5,685 nucleotides of DNA from an uncultured Blautia sp. (GTDB taxonomy: Bacteria; Bacillota; Clostridia; Lachnospirales; Lachnospiraceae): NCBI GenBank assembly GCA_900556555.1, contig USPF01000082.1, forward strand, positions 1 through 5,685, read 5' to 3'. Numbering within the stretch: position 1 is the stretch's first letter; every line of letters begins with the position of its first letter. The notes beneath the pieces are model-generated. The model did not search any database. It was not told where the DNA came from and worked only from the letters and a program-made list of their open reading frames with translations. Position numbers and translations under genes: made by a program. Below are positions 1 to 5,664 of the stretch, one piece after another.

Positions 1-12
1 ACAGTCTCTTTG

Positions 13-18
13 TATAGT
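13..18 (+). promoter_or_regulatory. Left-end -10 half of a putative IS junction promoter
   Basis: TATAGT matches the -10 consensus at five of six positions. No -35 is visible in the few bases to its left. Its partner would be TTGACT at 1448-1453 in the right end, brought to an 18-bp spacing when the ends join. Transcription would start near position 25, upstream of the structured leader and the transposase. Split RE-LE promoters are described for IS110-family circles such as IS621; the assignment here is inference. Confidence 0.4.
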
Positions 19-24
19 TGTTAA

Positions 25-143
25 TCAGTTAGATACCGCATGACGGTTTATTTAGTACGAGGTTACAAGCGCAAAGAACCCTGTGGTCCTAAACAGTATC
101 ATTACAATCCCTTTAGGGAAATCTATTACTTAGGAGTATTCTT
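25..143 (+). ncRNA. Candidate bridge (guide) RNA in the 5' leader of the IS110 element
   Basis: IS110-group elements encode a structured RNA between the left end and the recombinase gene, with loops that pair to target and donor DNA. This 119-nt leader can fold into three successive hairpins: ACCG/CGGT (35-38/44-47); GGTT/AACC (61-64/77-80) with a 12-nt loop; and TCCTAAA/TTTAGGG (87-93/112-118) with an 18-nt loop. The last loop contains CAGTATCA (94-101), the exact reverse complement of TGATACTG just beyond the right end (1472-1479). The middle loop contains CAAAG (72-76), the complement of CTTTG at the left end (8-12). These could be target and donor guides. However, their order and the distance from the core do not match IS621 exactly, and short matches can arise by chance. 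The 5' end is estimated from the -10 box and the 3' end is arbitrary. Confidence 0.4.
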
Positions 144-1319
144 ATGATCTACGTTGGAATTGATGTTGCCAAAGATAAGCACGACTGCTTTATCTCTAAC
201 TCTGATGGCGAAATCCTCTATAATGCTTTCACTATCCAAAACAACCGGGAAGGCTTTGACGAACTATATCAAAAGATACTTTTCGTTGAAGTCGATATGT
301 CCAATATAAAAGTAGGACTGGAAGCCACTGGACACTACAACTACAACTTACTCGGTTATCTCATTGATAAAGGTTTGCCGACCTACGTTATCAATCCGCT
401 TCACACTAATCTTTACAGAAAAAGTCTCAGCCTTAGAAAGACGAAAACGGATAAGGTGGATGCCCGAACCATTGCTATGTTGTTGATGTCTGATGTGAAC
501 TTAAAGTCCTACTCAGTTACATCATATCACAATGAGGAGCTAAAGTCACTCACTCGTTACCGTTTTGATAAGGTTCAGGAACGGGCTCAGCTCAAACAGT
601 CCATCTCCAGACTGGTCACCATTCTGTTTCCGGAACTGGAAAAGCTCGTTCCTACCCTTCATTTGGCTTCTGTATATGCACTTCTCGGTGAACTTCCCTC
701 TGCCGACCAGATAGCCTCTTGCCATTTGACACATCTGACAAAACTTCTGCAAACAGCTTCAAAAGGTCGCTACAGCCGGGAGAAAGCCATTGAGATCAGA
801 GATGCTGCCAGAACCTCGATTGGCTCCAGAATGCCCGCCAAATCTCTTGAATTAAAACATACTCTCAAACTCATCGGCGAGTTAGATTCTGAGATTGCTG
901 AAATCGAATCCGAAATCAAAAAGATCATGGATGAGATCAATTCTCCAATCCTGACCATTCCAGGTATTGGTTACCGCATGGGTGCTATGATCCTTGCAGA
1001 AGTGGGCGATTTTTCCCGCTTTGATTCCCCAGACAAGCTCCTTGCCTATGCAGGTGTATCACCCTCGACTTATCAATCCGGCCAGTTGGAATCCTCGTAC
1101 TCCCACATGGAAAAGCGTGGTTCCAGATATCTGCGTTTTGCTCTGATCAATGCTGCCAAGTATGTCTGCCACTGGGATGAAAGCTTCGGTACCTATCTCC
1201 AGAAGAAGATTTCGGAAGGGAAGCATTACAATGTTGCCATTACCCATGCCACAAAGAAACTTGTGCGGCTCATCTATGCAATGGAGAAATCCGGTAAACC
1301 TTACATAAAAGCTGCGTGA
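144..1319 (+). CDS. IS110-family transposase (DEDD/RuvC-like recombinase)
   Basis: This 391-residue protein is the recombinase of the IS element. It would act on a circular donor and target DNA with the element's guide RNA. The N-terminal RuvC-like DEDD domain opens with YVGIDVAKDKHD. Its probable acidic residues are D7, E60 (in GLEATGHY), and D103 and D106 (in KTDKVDA). A charged, probably helical linker spans about 140-265. The C-terminal Transposase_20 domain starts near IPGIGYRMGA (272-281) and includes LAYAGVSPSTYQSG (300-313). S312 in its QSG is the likely counterpart of the family's catalytic serine. The length is typical and the frame is unbroken, so the enzyme looks active. The start is supported by AGGAG at 132-136, seven bases upstream. 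Family identity is firm; the individual catalytic assignments rest on motif recognition. Confidence 0.95.
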   Translation: MIYVGIDVAKDKHDCFISNSDGEILYNAFTIQNNREGFDELYQKILFVEVDMSNIKVGLEATGHYNYNLLGYLIDKGLPTYVINPLHTNLYRKSLSLRKTKTDKVDARTIAMLLMSDVNLKSYSVTSYHNEELKSLTRYRFDKVQERAQLKQSISRLVTILFPELEKLVPTLHLASVYALLGELPSADQIASCHLTHLTKLLQTASKGRYSREKAIEIRDAARTSIGSRMPAKSLELKHTLKLIGELDSEIAEIESEIKKIMDEINSPILTIPGIGYRMGAMILAEVGDFSRFDSPDKLLAYAGVSPSTYQSGQLESSYSHMEKRGSRYLRFALINAAKYVCHWDESFGTYLQKKISEGKHYNVAITHATKKLVRLIYAMEKSGKPYIKAA

Positions 1320-1347
1320 TCTTTTTCTGATATAAAACACTCCATTG

Positions 1348-1368
1348 GAGCACCGACAACCGATGCTC
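1348..1368 (+). terminator. Possible weak hairpin terminator after the transposase
   Basis: GAGCA (1348-1352) pairs with TGCTC (1364-1368). After one mismatch, CG/CG continues the stem, leaving an ACAAC loop. The sequence that follows is only moderately T-rich (TGTTTG), so termination would be weak. An overlapping CTCC/GGAG hairpin (1340-1343/1347-1350) excludes it. It could instead be a structural element of the right end. Confidence 0.3.
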
Positions 1369-1442
1369 TGTTTGTCATGCGATTTTCAATGTGCATTTGT
1401 TACTGAGAGACTTGTTTCAGGGAATTGAAAAATCTCCCAAAA

Positions 1443-1463
1443 AACTATTGACTTTTAATAGTT
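1443..1463 (+). repeat. Inverted repeat in the IS right end around the -35-like TTGACT
   Basis: AACTATT (1443-1449) and AATAGTT (1457-1463) form a perfect 7-bp inverted repeat with a 7-nt spacer. The -35-like TTGACT (1448-1453) overlaps the left arm and spacer. The right half, TTAATAGTTAG (1455-1465), resembles TTAATCAGTTAG at 21-32 in the left end, with one inserted base. It may be a recombinase or guide binding site, or part of the donor sequence. Its function is inference. Confidence 0.4.
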
Positions 1464-1497
1464 AGTCTCTCTGATACTGATTTTATCAATGATATTT

Positions 1498-1529
1498 CGC
1501 AATAGCCAGCAATGAACACTTGCATTGCG
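1498..1529 (-). other. Inverted repeats just downstream of tet, no clear terminator
   Basis: Immediately past the tet stop codon, GCAATG (1509-1514) pairs with CATTGC (1523-1528), and CGCAAT (1498-1503) can alternatively pair with ATTGCG (1524-1529). Neither is followed by a U-run on the tet strand, so I do not call an intrinsic terminator. A small palindrome, TATCAATGATA, lies at 1484-1494. The DNA between the IS end and tet (1469-1536) holds no gene. Confidence 0.3.
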
Positions 1530-1536
1530 CAAGACG

Positions 1537-3456
1537 TTACATTATCTTCTGAAACATATGGCGAACCTTATCTAACCGACTATTTGGGCGGCGAGGTTGT
1601 ACTACAGGTTCCCCTGAAGTTTCCTGATACCCTTTCAATTCTGTCAAGCAAACGCTTCTTCCATTTGTATAGAAATTCAAATCACTTTTGTATTCCCCGA
1701 TCCGCCGAGCCGGTATTTCTCCAGTTAAAATTGCCTCATTATTTTTTAACGAAGTTGTTTCAATTACCGCATCATATTTCACAGCATCATGATAAGCTCG
1801 TGAAAGATATTCCTGCGGCGCAAATAGGGTAAAAGAAAGATAGGGTTCTAAAACTTGCGTTCCCGCTTTTTTTAATACCTGTTCCAACACAACAGGCGCA
1901 AGAAAGCGGAAATCTGCCGGAGTACTGACCGGGCTGTAATAAACACCATATTCAAAGCAAATTCTGCAATCTGTTACCTCCCATCCATACACTCCCTGCT
2001 CTAATCCATACCGAATCCCTTCCATAACTGCGTTTTGAAAGCTTTGGTTTAAATAACCGAGAGACACTTTACTTTCATATTCTGTTCCGCTTCCAACAGG
2101 AAGAGGAGTGACAGCCAAACCAATCGACGCCCAAAAGGGATTTGGCGGTACTTCAATATGAATTGTATAATGAGCCTCTTTTCGTGGTCTTTCCAGATAA
2201 ATAACGGTAGGCTCTTTTATTGCTACCTCGACACTATATTTTTCATTTAATAAAGAACAAACAACTTCCAATTGTACTTTTCCCAAAAAGGAAAGAATAA
2301 TTTCATGAGTGATAGAATCAATCATAAAATGCAGAAGCGGATCAGTATCCGCGATCTCTGTAAGGGCATCCAGTAATACTCCCCTTTGCTCTGCTTTGAT
2401 TGGCTCTATCGTTGTCCGAAAAAACGGCAGGGGATTATCCGTCCACGCCTTGCGTGGCAATAGTTTTTCATCTCCCAGAACATCATTTAGTTTTAATGTA
2501 TTGTCAGATAAAATAACAATCTCCCCGGAATCAGCGGTGTCTGTTGGGACGATTTCTCCATCAAATGGAATTGACATCTCTGTAATTTTAATTTTTTCCT
2601 TTTTTGACAAAAGAATCGTTTCCCGTAAACAAAGCGTACCGCTATAGAGCCTTAAATAGCAACGTCGTTTTTTCTGCTCGGTATATTCAATTTTAAATAC
2701 ATACCCACACAATTCCGATTGACTGTCGTCTGTTTCCAATGAAAAAACTTCTGTAATCACTTCAAGCAATTCTTTTACCCCGATATTGTCTTTTGCGCTT
2801 CCATGATATACCGGAAAAAGCGTTCCCCTTTGTACCCTTCGTTTTATTTCTTTTTGCAGTTCCCACAGTGTCAAAGGGACTCCTGAAAGATATTTTTCTA
2901 AAATATCATCATTCCCAGCAATTACAGCATCCCACTTTTCAAAATCTGCAACATCAGAAAGTATTATTTCTGAACAGAAATGAACTTCCTGCATAACAAT
3001 CATATCTTCTGTCAATTTTTCTCTGATATTTTGATAAGTTTGCTCAAGAACAACACCACTTTGATCTATTTTATTGATAAAAATGATTGTTGGTATCTTC
3101 ATTTTCCTTAGCGCATGAAACAGCACTCTGGTCTGGGCTTGTACACCATCTTTTGCGGACACTACTAAAATTGCTCCATCCAGAACCGATAAGGAGCGAT
3201 GCACTTCTGCTAAAAAGTCCATGTGTCCGGGGGTGTCCACAAGATTAACTTTGTACCCTTTCCAGCGAAAAGATGTAACGGCAGCCTGAATTGTAATTTT
3301 CCTTTGACGTTCCAAAGCCATAGAGTCCGTTCTTGTTGTACCTTTATCTACACTACCTGGTTCCATGATTGCCCCACTTGTATACAGCAGGCTTTCTGTC
3401 AGTGTTGTTTTTCCTGCATCAACATGCGCAAGAATGCCGATATTAATTATTTTCAT
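1537..3456 (-). CDS. tet: Tetracycline resistance ribosomal protection protein, Tet(M)/(O)/(W) type
   Basis: The product is an EF-G-like GTPase that binds the ribosome and displaces tetracycline. From ATG at 3456 it is 639 residues, the usual length for this family. It shows the P-loop AHVDAGKT (10-17), switch II DTPGH (74-78), NKID (128-131), the domain IV block [13 protein letters not shown] (434-446), and the intact tip loop [10 protein letters not shown] (507-516) that reaches the decoding site. The C-terminus, [19 protein letters not shown], resembles Tet(W), while other stretches resemble Tet(M)/(O)/(32). I therefore do not assign a class. Several usually constant residues differ: K53 replaces Gly in switch I RGITI, H86 replaces Tyr in AEVYRSL, and the C-terminal DAPKYCA block reads DAVKYDA. 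The start follows GGAGG (3468-3464) by seven bases. An upstream in-frame extension to 3591 exists but lacks a ribosome binding site. Expression is probably controlled by the attenuator leader. Family certain; activity not proven. Confidence 0.96.
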   Translation of the reverse strand: MKIINIGILAHVDAGKTTLTESLLYTSGAIMEPGSVDKGTTRTDSMALERQRKITIQAAVTSFRWKGYKVNLVDTPGHMDFLAEVHRSLSVLDGAILVVSAKDGVQAQTRVLFHALRKMKIPTIIFINKIDQSGVVLEQTYQNIREKLTEDMIVMQEVHFCSEIILSDVADFEKWDAVIAGNDDILEKYLSGVPLTLWELQKEIKRRVQRGTLFPVYHGSAKDNIGVKELLEVITEVFSLETDDSQSELCGYVFKIEYTEQKKRRCYLRLYSGTLCLRETILLSKKEKIKITEMSIPFDGEIVPTDTADSGEIVILSDNTLKLNDVLGDEKLLPRKAWTDNPLPFFRTTIEPIKAEQRGVLLDALTEIADTDPLLHFMIDSITHEIILSFLGKVQLEVVCSLLNEKYSVEVAIKEPTVIYLERPRKEAHYTIHIEVPPNPFWASIGLAVTPLPVGSGTEYESKVSLGYLNQSFQNAVMEGIRYGLEQGVYGWEVTDCRICFEYGVYYSPVSTPADFRFLAPVVLEQVLKKAGTQVLEPYLSFTLFAPQEYLSRAYHDAVKYDAVIETTSLKNNEAILTGEIPARRIGEYKSDLNFYTNGRSVCLTELKGYQETSGEPVVQPRRPNSRLDKVRHMFQKIM

Positions 3457-3463
3457 ATGTCGT

Positions 3464-3468
3464 CCTCC
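3464..3468 (-). promoter_or_regulatory. Ribosome binding site that fixes the tet start
   Basis: GGAGG lies seven bases before the ATG at 3456-3454. It decides for the conventional [10 protein letters not shown] start over the in-frame ATGs at 3591, 3558, 3549 and 3543, none of which has a comparable Shine-Dalgarno sequence. Confidence 0.85.
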
Positions 3469-3486
3469 ATTCACAGCCAAAAAAGG

Positions 3487-3526
3487 CATAAAAATCCCCA
3501 GCAGTAAAATACTTTTACCACTGGGG
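3487..3526 (-). terminator. Attenuator-type hairpin immediately upstream of tet
   Basis: On the tet strand, CCCCAGTGGTAAAA (3526-3513) and TTTTACTGCTGGGG (3509-3496) form a 14-bp stem with two G-U pairs and a three-base loop. ATTTTTATG follows (3495-3487). A GC-capped stem followed by a short U-run is terminator-like, though five U residues make a modest run. The equivalent Tn916 tet(M) hairpin lies in the leader studied for transcriptional attenuation. It ends about 30 bases before the tet start codon. Confidence 0.65.
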
Positions 3527-3609
3527 ATACAATCTGTGGACATACACATAAAAGACACGCACCAATAGGTACTTGCCACTTTTCTTGCCATGTCAATATA
3601 AATAAGGCA

Positions 3610-3714
3610 AAAGTATTCTTAAATTTGGTACAAAAAACTAAGCCCTTGTTCCAAAGGACATCCCAAAGTTTTTTGTTCCCACTATTTGATTATAGTTTTA
3701 TTTAAGAATACCTT
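3610..3714 (-). promoter_or_regulatory. Long inverted repeat of the tet leader (upstream attenuator)
   Basis: On the tet strand, AAGGTATTCTTAAAT (3714-3700) can pair with ATTTAAGAATACTTT (3624-3610): 15 bp including one G-U and a perfect 12-bp core. A nested repeat, CAAAAAACT/AGTTTTTTG (3675-3667/3639-3631), lies inside. The 5' arm overlaps the coding sequence of the MRQGILK leader peptide, so a ribosome translating or stalled there would block this pairing. The 3' arm runs into TTTT. This arrangement fits a ribosome-mediated attenuator, and the same motif occurs upstream of tet(M) in Tn916. Confidence 0.6.
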
Positions 3715-3721
3715 GCCGCAT
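3698..3721 (-). CDS. Seven-codon tet leader peptide MRQGILK
   Basis: The short frame ATG CGG CAA GGT ATT CTT AAA TAA lies close to the probable tet transcription start. It is preceded by AAGGAG (3736-3731) at nine bases, a better ribosome binding site than that of any other leader frame here. Its codons make up most of the 5' arm of the long leader inverted repeat, which suggests that its translation senses ribosome inhibition by tetracycline and alters RNA folding. The sequence closely resembles that upstream of Tn916 tet(M). Translation is inferred, not shown. Confidence 0.6.
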   Translation of the reverse strand: MRQGILK

Positions 3722-3751
3722 ATTTTTTAACTCCTTTTTGGAAATGTAGTA

Positions 3752-3780
3752 ATTATAACACATCTGCATCCGAAAAGAAA
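3752..3780 (-). promoter_or_regulatory. Probable tet promoter with extended -10
   Basis: On the minus strand TGTTATAAT (3760-3752) is a perfect TATAAT with an extended -10 TG motif. A weak -35, TTTCTT (3780-3775), sits 17 bp upstream. Transcription would begin near 3745, giving a leader of about 290 nt that carries the short peptide and both hairpins before tet. Confidence 0.65.
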
Positions 3781-3793
3781 GCATTAAATAATA

Positions 3794-3832
3794 TTGACTT
3801 ACATTGAATTTTCTGGAGACTTATGCTAATAC
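3794..3832 (+). promoter_or_regulatory. Possible divergent promoter for the truncated nitrilase-like frame
   Basis: A -35-like TTGACT (3794-3799) is followed by TATGCT (3822-3827) at a long 22-bp spacing. Alternatively, TTGAAT (3804-3809) lies 17 bp from TAATAC (3827-3832). Neither is a good match. Either would read rightward, away from tet, into the frame starting at 3870. Confidence 0.25.
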
Positions 3833-3869
3833 TCAAAGCAACAAATCGAAATATACAAGAGGATTTTTT

Positions 3870-3947
3870 ATGGGAAACGAGATAAATATTGCATTACTTC
3901 AAATGCTTCCGGGTAAAGATATTACAGAAAATATGGAAAAGGCATAA
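3870..3947 (+). pseudogene. 5' stub of a nitrilase-like (carbon-nitrogen hydrolase) gene
   Basis: This 25-codon frame begins with ATG preceded by AGAGGA (3857-3862, seven bases away) and reads NEINIALLQMLPGK before ending ENMEKA-stop. The IALLQM beta-strand near the start, followed by a short loop and an N-x-x-K/E helix, is typical of the N-terminus of nitrilase-superfamily amidohydrolases. Those proteins have a catalytic Glu-Lys-Cys triad further along and usually run to 250-300 residues. All of that is missing here, and no continuation is visible in any frame downstream. It therefore looks like the remnant left by a deletion or insertion event. It is oriented divergently from tet. The family call rests on a short match. 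Confidence 0.5.
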
Positions 3948-4197
3948 TTATTTAAAAAATAGAGCAATCGCAACCATAATCTGAAAAGGGAGATAATATT
4001 TAAGAAACATCAAATATTCGGATAATTATCCTGTATAGGTTGTCATTCTCTGTTCAGATGCAGAGACAATAAAAACAGCCGAACAACATCAAGGAAAATT
4101 TGGCTACTCCCCATACTGGCTTTTGCTAAACAACTCCAACCAGTCACCCCAGTAGACAGTAACCTCCATTTTGAAACTGGAATAAATTTGTCGATCA
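3948..4197. other. AT-rich stretch without a convincing gene
   Basis: Between the nitrilase-like stub and the acetyltransferase gene I find only short open stretches. A 38-codon plus-strand frame without a start (4039-4152) reads ETIKTAEQHQGKFGYSPYWL in its middle. That sounds protein-like, but I do not recognise it; it may be the 3' remnant of a deleted gene. GGATAATTATCC (4020-4031) is a perfect 12-bp palindrome. On the minus strand AGCC/GGCT (4105-4102/4080-4077) followed by TGTTTTTATT could act as a weak terminator for the acetyltransferase operon. Confidence 0.35.
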
Positions 4198-4743
4198 TCA
4201 CAATTCCAATCTCATAGAAATGACTTCCTGAAATCCGGCTATGCGGGAGCGAAATCCTTTGGGATTTCTTCCACACTCGACAAATCCAGCCCGTTCGTAC
4301 ATAGAAACTGCTCTTTCATTTTCAGCAACTACTTTAAGTTCAAGCTGGTTATATCCCGCTGTTTTAGCACATTCGATACACGAAGTCAGCAAAGCCTTAC
4401 CAATTCCAAGTCCCCAATACTTTTTCACAACACTGATGCCAAATTCTGCTCGATGCCGTACCTTATATTTTGTACCGATTGCCTCAATTCCTGCTGTTCC
4501 CGCAATTACACTATCAACTATGGCAAGCAATTCAATCTCTCTTTCACTCTCAGCTTTTTCTTTCAGAAACTGGCTCTCCTGTGCGGCATTAAAACTGTTT
4601 TCATCTGGATATGTAAGCAAATAATCTGTTTCACTATGTGTCAGATTGAAATTATCCACTACAAGCTGACCATCACTCTCTGTTCCATTCCTCAAACAAC
4701 ATTCCATGCCATTACTTAATATTATTGTTTTGTTATATCTCAT
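4198..4743 (-). CDS. GNAT-family N-acetyltransferase, single domain
   Basis: This 181-residue protein would transfer an acetyl group from acetyl-CoA to an amine; the acceptor is unknown. The acetyl-CoA pyrophosphate loop is YWGLGIGKALL (109-119), in the Q/R-x-x-G-x-G/A position of motif A. ENERAVSMYERAGF (141-154) is a good motif B. The N-terminal part resembles the RimI/RimJ-like and YhhY-type branch, but no substrate-specific motif is recognisable. I start it at ATG 4743 because AAGGAG (4754-4749) lies five bases upstream. The frame extends 15 codons further to 4788, but that start has no ribosome binding site. The gene lies 57 bp downstream of another GNAT gene on the same strand, so the two are probably cotranscribed. 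Antibiotic acetylation is possible but unsupported. Confidence 0.9.
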   Translation of the reverse strand: MRYNKTIILSNGMECCLRNGTESDGQLVVDNFNLTHSETDYLLTYPDENSFNAAQESQFLKEKAESEREIELLAIVDSVIAGTAGIEAIGTKYKVRHRAEFGISVVKKYWGLGIGKALLTSCIECAKTAGYNQLELKVVAENERAVSMYERAGFVECGRNPKGFRSRIAGFQEVISMRLEL

Positions 4744-4800
4744 AACTGCTCCTTTACTGACAACTGTCCTCAAAGTCAGCTTCTTCATCTATACAATATC

Positions 4801-5664
4801 CTAAGCAGAAAAATGTTTTCTCATTTCATATTGTTTAACAAATACACTAAATTTCAATTTCTTCAAAAAAGCGTTCAATGCCTGATCCCGTTCATCCACA
4901 TTTATTACTCTCATCTCTAAACTCTTTGTTTGTTTAAGTAAATCTAACAAAATCTCTGTGGCAACTCCCATTCTGCGATATTTGGGATGTACCGCTAACT
5001 GCGCAATATCTCCTTTTATTTTGTCCACAATACCATATCCAATCAAGTTTCCATCAAATTTAACAATCGTATAAGAAAAGGATTTAGCGATTGCACAAAC
5101 AGCGTCTTTTGCGTTTTGCCATGAAGGTGGATAAGTCCAAAAATCTTTGACTGCTGTCCATTGATCATCTTGTAATTTTTCCGGATGTTCCAGTTTCCAC
5201 ACTTTATGTACGCCCGATTCTTTTATCTTGCCCGTCAGTTGGTAACAATTCAATATTCTGTTAATTCGAAATCCCTGTTTTTTATATAAAGTGAGCGCCT
5301 TCTCATTATCTTGAATCACTTCCAGTTGATACACGCTGATTTTATTTTTTATACATATAGTACTAACCAGATTCAATAATTCCCCCATAATTCCTGTTCT
5401 CCGAAAATCGGGGATAACTCCTGTTCCGAGGTCATAGACTGTCTTTTCGTTATCCCAATCTCTCACTCCATTCAAGATAAAACCGACAAGCGTTCTATCT
5501 GCAAAGGCTCCAACTGAAACCGCAGGCATAAATCCATTTCTTTTCAGCATTGTTTCAAAAGATTTAAAAGGCATATCAACTGAAACCTGATAATCAGAAA
5601 ATGCCTGTGTAAACGCTTCGTATATACAAACGAAATCTGTATTTTCCAATGTCCGGTATTCCAT
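4801..5664 (-). CDS. Double-domain GNAT N-acetyltransferase
   Basis: This 287-residue protein contains two GNAT folds. The N-terminal domain has DLGTGVIPDFRRTGIMGELL (78-97), with RRTGIMG as the acetyl-CoA loop, then QDNEKALTLYKKQGF (118-132) as motif B. The C-terminal domain has AQLAVHPKYRRMGVATEIL (221-239), with RRMGVAT, then ERDQALNAFLKKLKF (258-272). Both loops keep the R-x-x-G-x-G/A pattern, so both may bind acetyl-CoA, although in many tandem GNATs only one domain is catalytic. The two domains differ clearly in sequence. The start at 5664 is supported by AGGAG (5674-5670), five bases away. The promoter lies outside the window. The substrate is unknown. It is the likely first gene of a two-gene operon. 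Confidence 0.92.
   Translation of the reverse strand: MEYRTLENTDFVCIYEAFTQAFSDYQVSVDMPFKSFETMLKRNGFMPAVSVGAFADRTLVGFILNGVRDWDNEKTVYDLGTGVIPDFRRTGIMGELLNLVSTICIKNKISVYQLEVIQDNEKALTLYKKQGFRINRILNCYQLTGKIKESGVHKVWKLEHPEKLQDDQWTAVKDFWTYPPSWQNAKDAVCAIAKSFSYTIVKFDGNLIGYGIVDKIKGDIAQLAVHPKYRRMGVATEILLDLLKQTKSLEMRVINVDERDQALNAFLKKLKFSVFVKQYEMRKHFSA

Larger units (their letters stand above)
8..1468 (+). mobile_element. IS110-family insertion sequence, apparently complete
   Basis: The element consists of one transposase gene with about 135 bp of 5' and 150 bp of 3' non-coding DNA, about 1.46 kb in all, which is normal for IS110-family elements. There are no terminal inverted repeats, as expected for the family. 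I set the ends by a shared AGTCTCT (3-9 and 1464-1470) containing possible CT core dinucleotides. Choosing CT at 8-9 and CT at 1467-1468 places a right-end TTGACT (1448-1453) 18 bp from a left-end TATAGT (13-18) after circularisation, a usable junction promoter. Because CT is repeated, each end is uncertain by 2-4 bp. The element sits about 70 bp past the tet stop codon. Only seven bases of left flank are visible, so a target duplication cannot be tested properly. Confidence 0.6.
3457..3549 (-). other. Degenerate tet(M)-type leader peptide frame, open into tet
   Basis: ATGTGTATG at 3549-3541 resembles the start of the Tn916 tet(M) leader gene (orf12, about 28 codons, ending in TGA just before tet as I recall it). 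Here the frame runs [17 protein letters not shown] and then continues without a stop through 31 codons directly into tet. Small length differences in and after the hairpin would explain the lost stop. No clear ribosome binding site precedes it. It is either a decayed leader peptide or, less likely, an N-terminal extension of Tet. Confidence 0.4.

Noticed and set aside
546..1340. Minus-strand open frames inside the transposase gene
   Set aside because: They are shadows of the IS110 transposase with no start signals or domain content.
1512..1832. Plus-strand open frame opposite the tet 3' end (106 codons)
   Set aside because: It is antisense to the certain tet gene, has no ribosome binding site and has no recognisable protein features.
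2309..3568. Plus-strand open frames at 2309-2647, 2793-2996, 3223-3507 and 3365-3568
   Set aside because: All are antisense to tet or its leader, and their composition reflects the opposite-strand codons.
4043..4276. Minus-strand 77-codon frame overlapping the single-domain GNAT 3' end
   Set aside because: It overlaps the well-supported GNAT gene out of frame, lacks a ribosome binding site and has no family resemblance.
4241..4719. Plus-strand open frames of 127 and 88 codons opposite the GNAT gene
   Set aside because: They are antisense shadows without ribosome binding sites.
4744..4788. 15-codon upstream extension of the single-domain GNAT
   Set aside because: There is no Shine-Dalgarno sequence before ATG 4788, while ATG 4743 has AAGGAG at five bases. 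The GNAT fold also begins after the internal Met.
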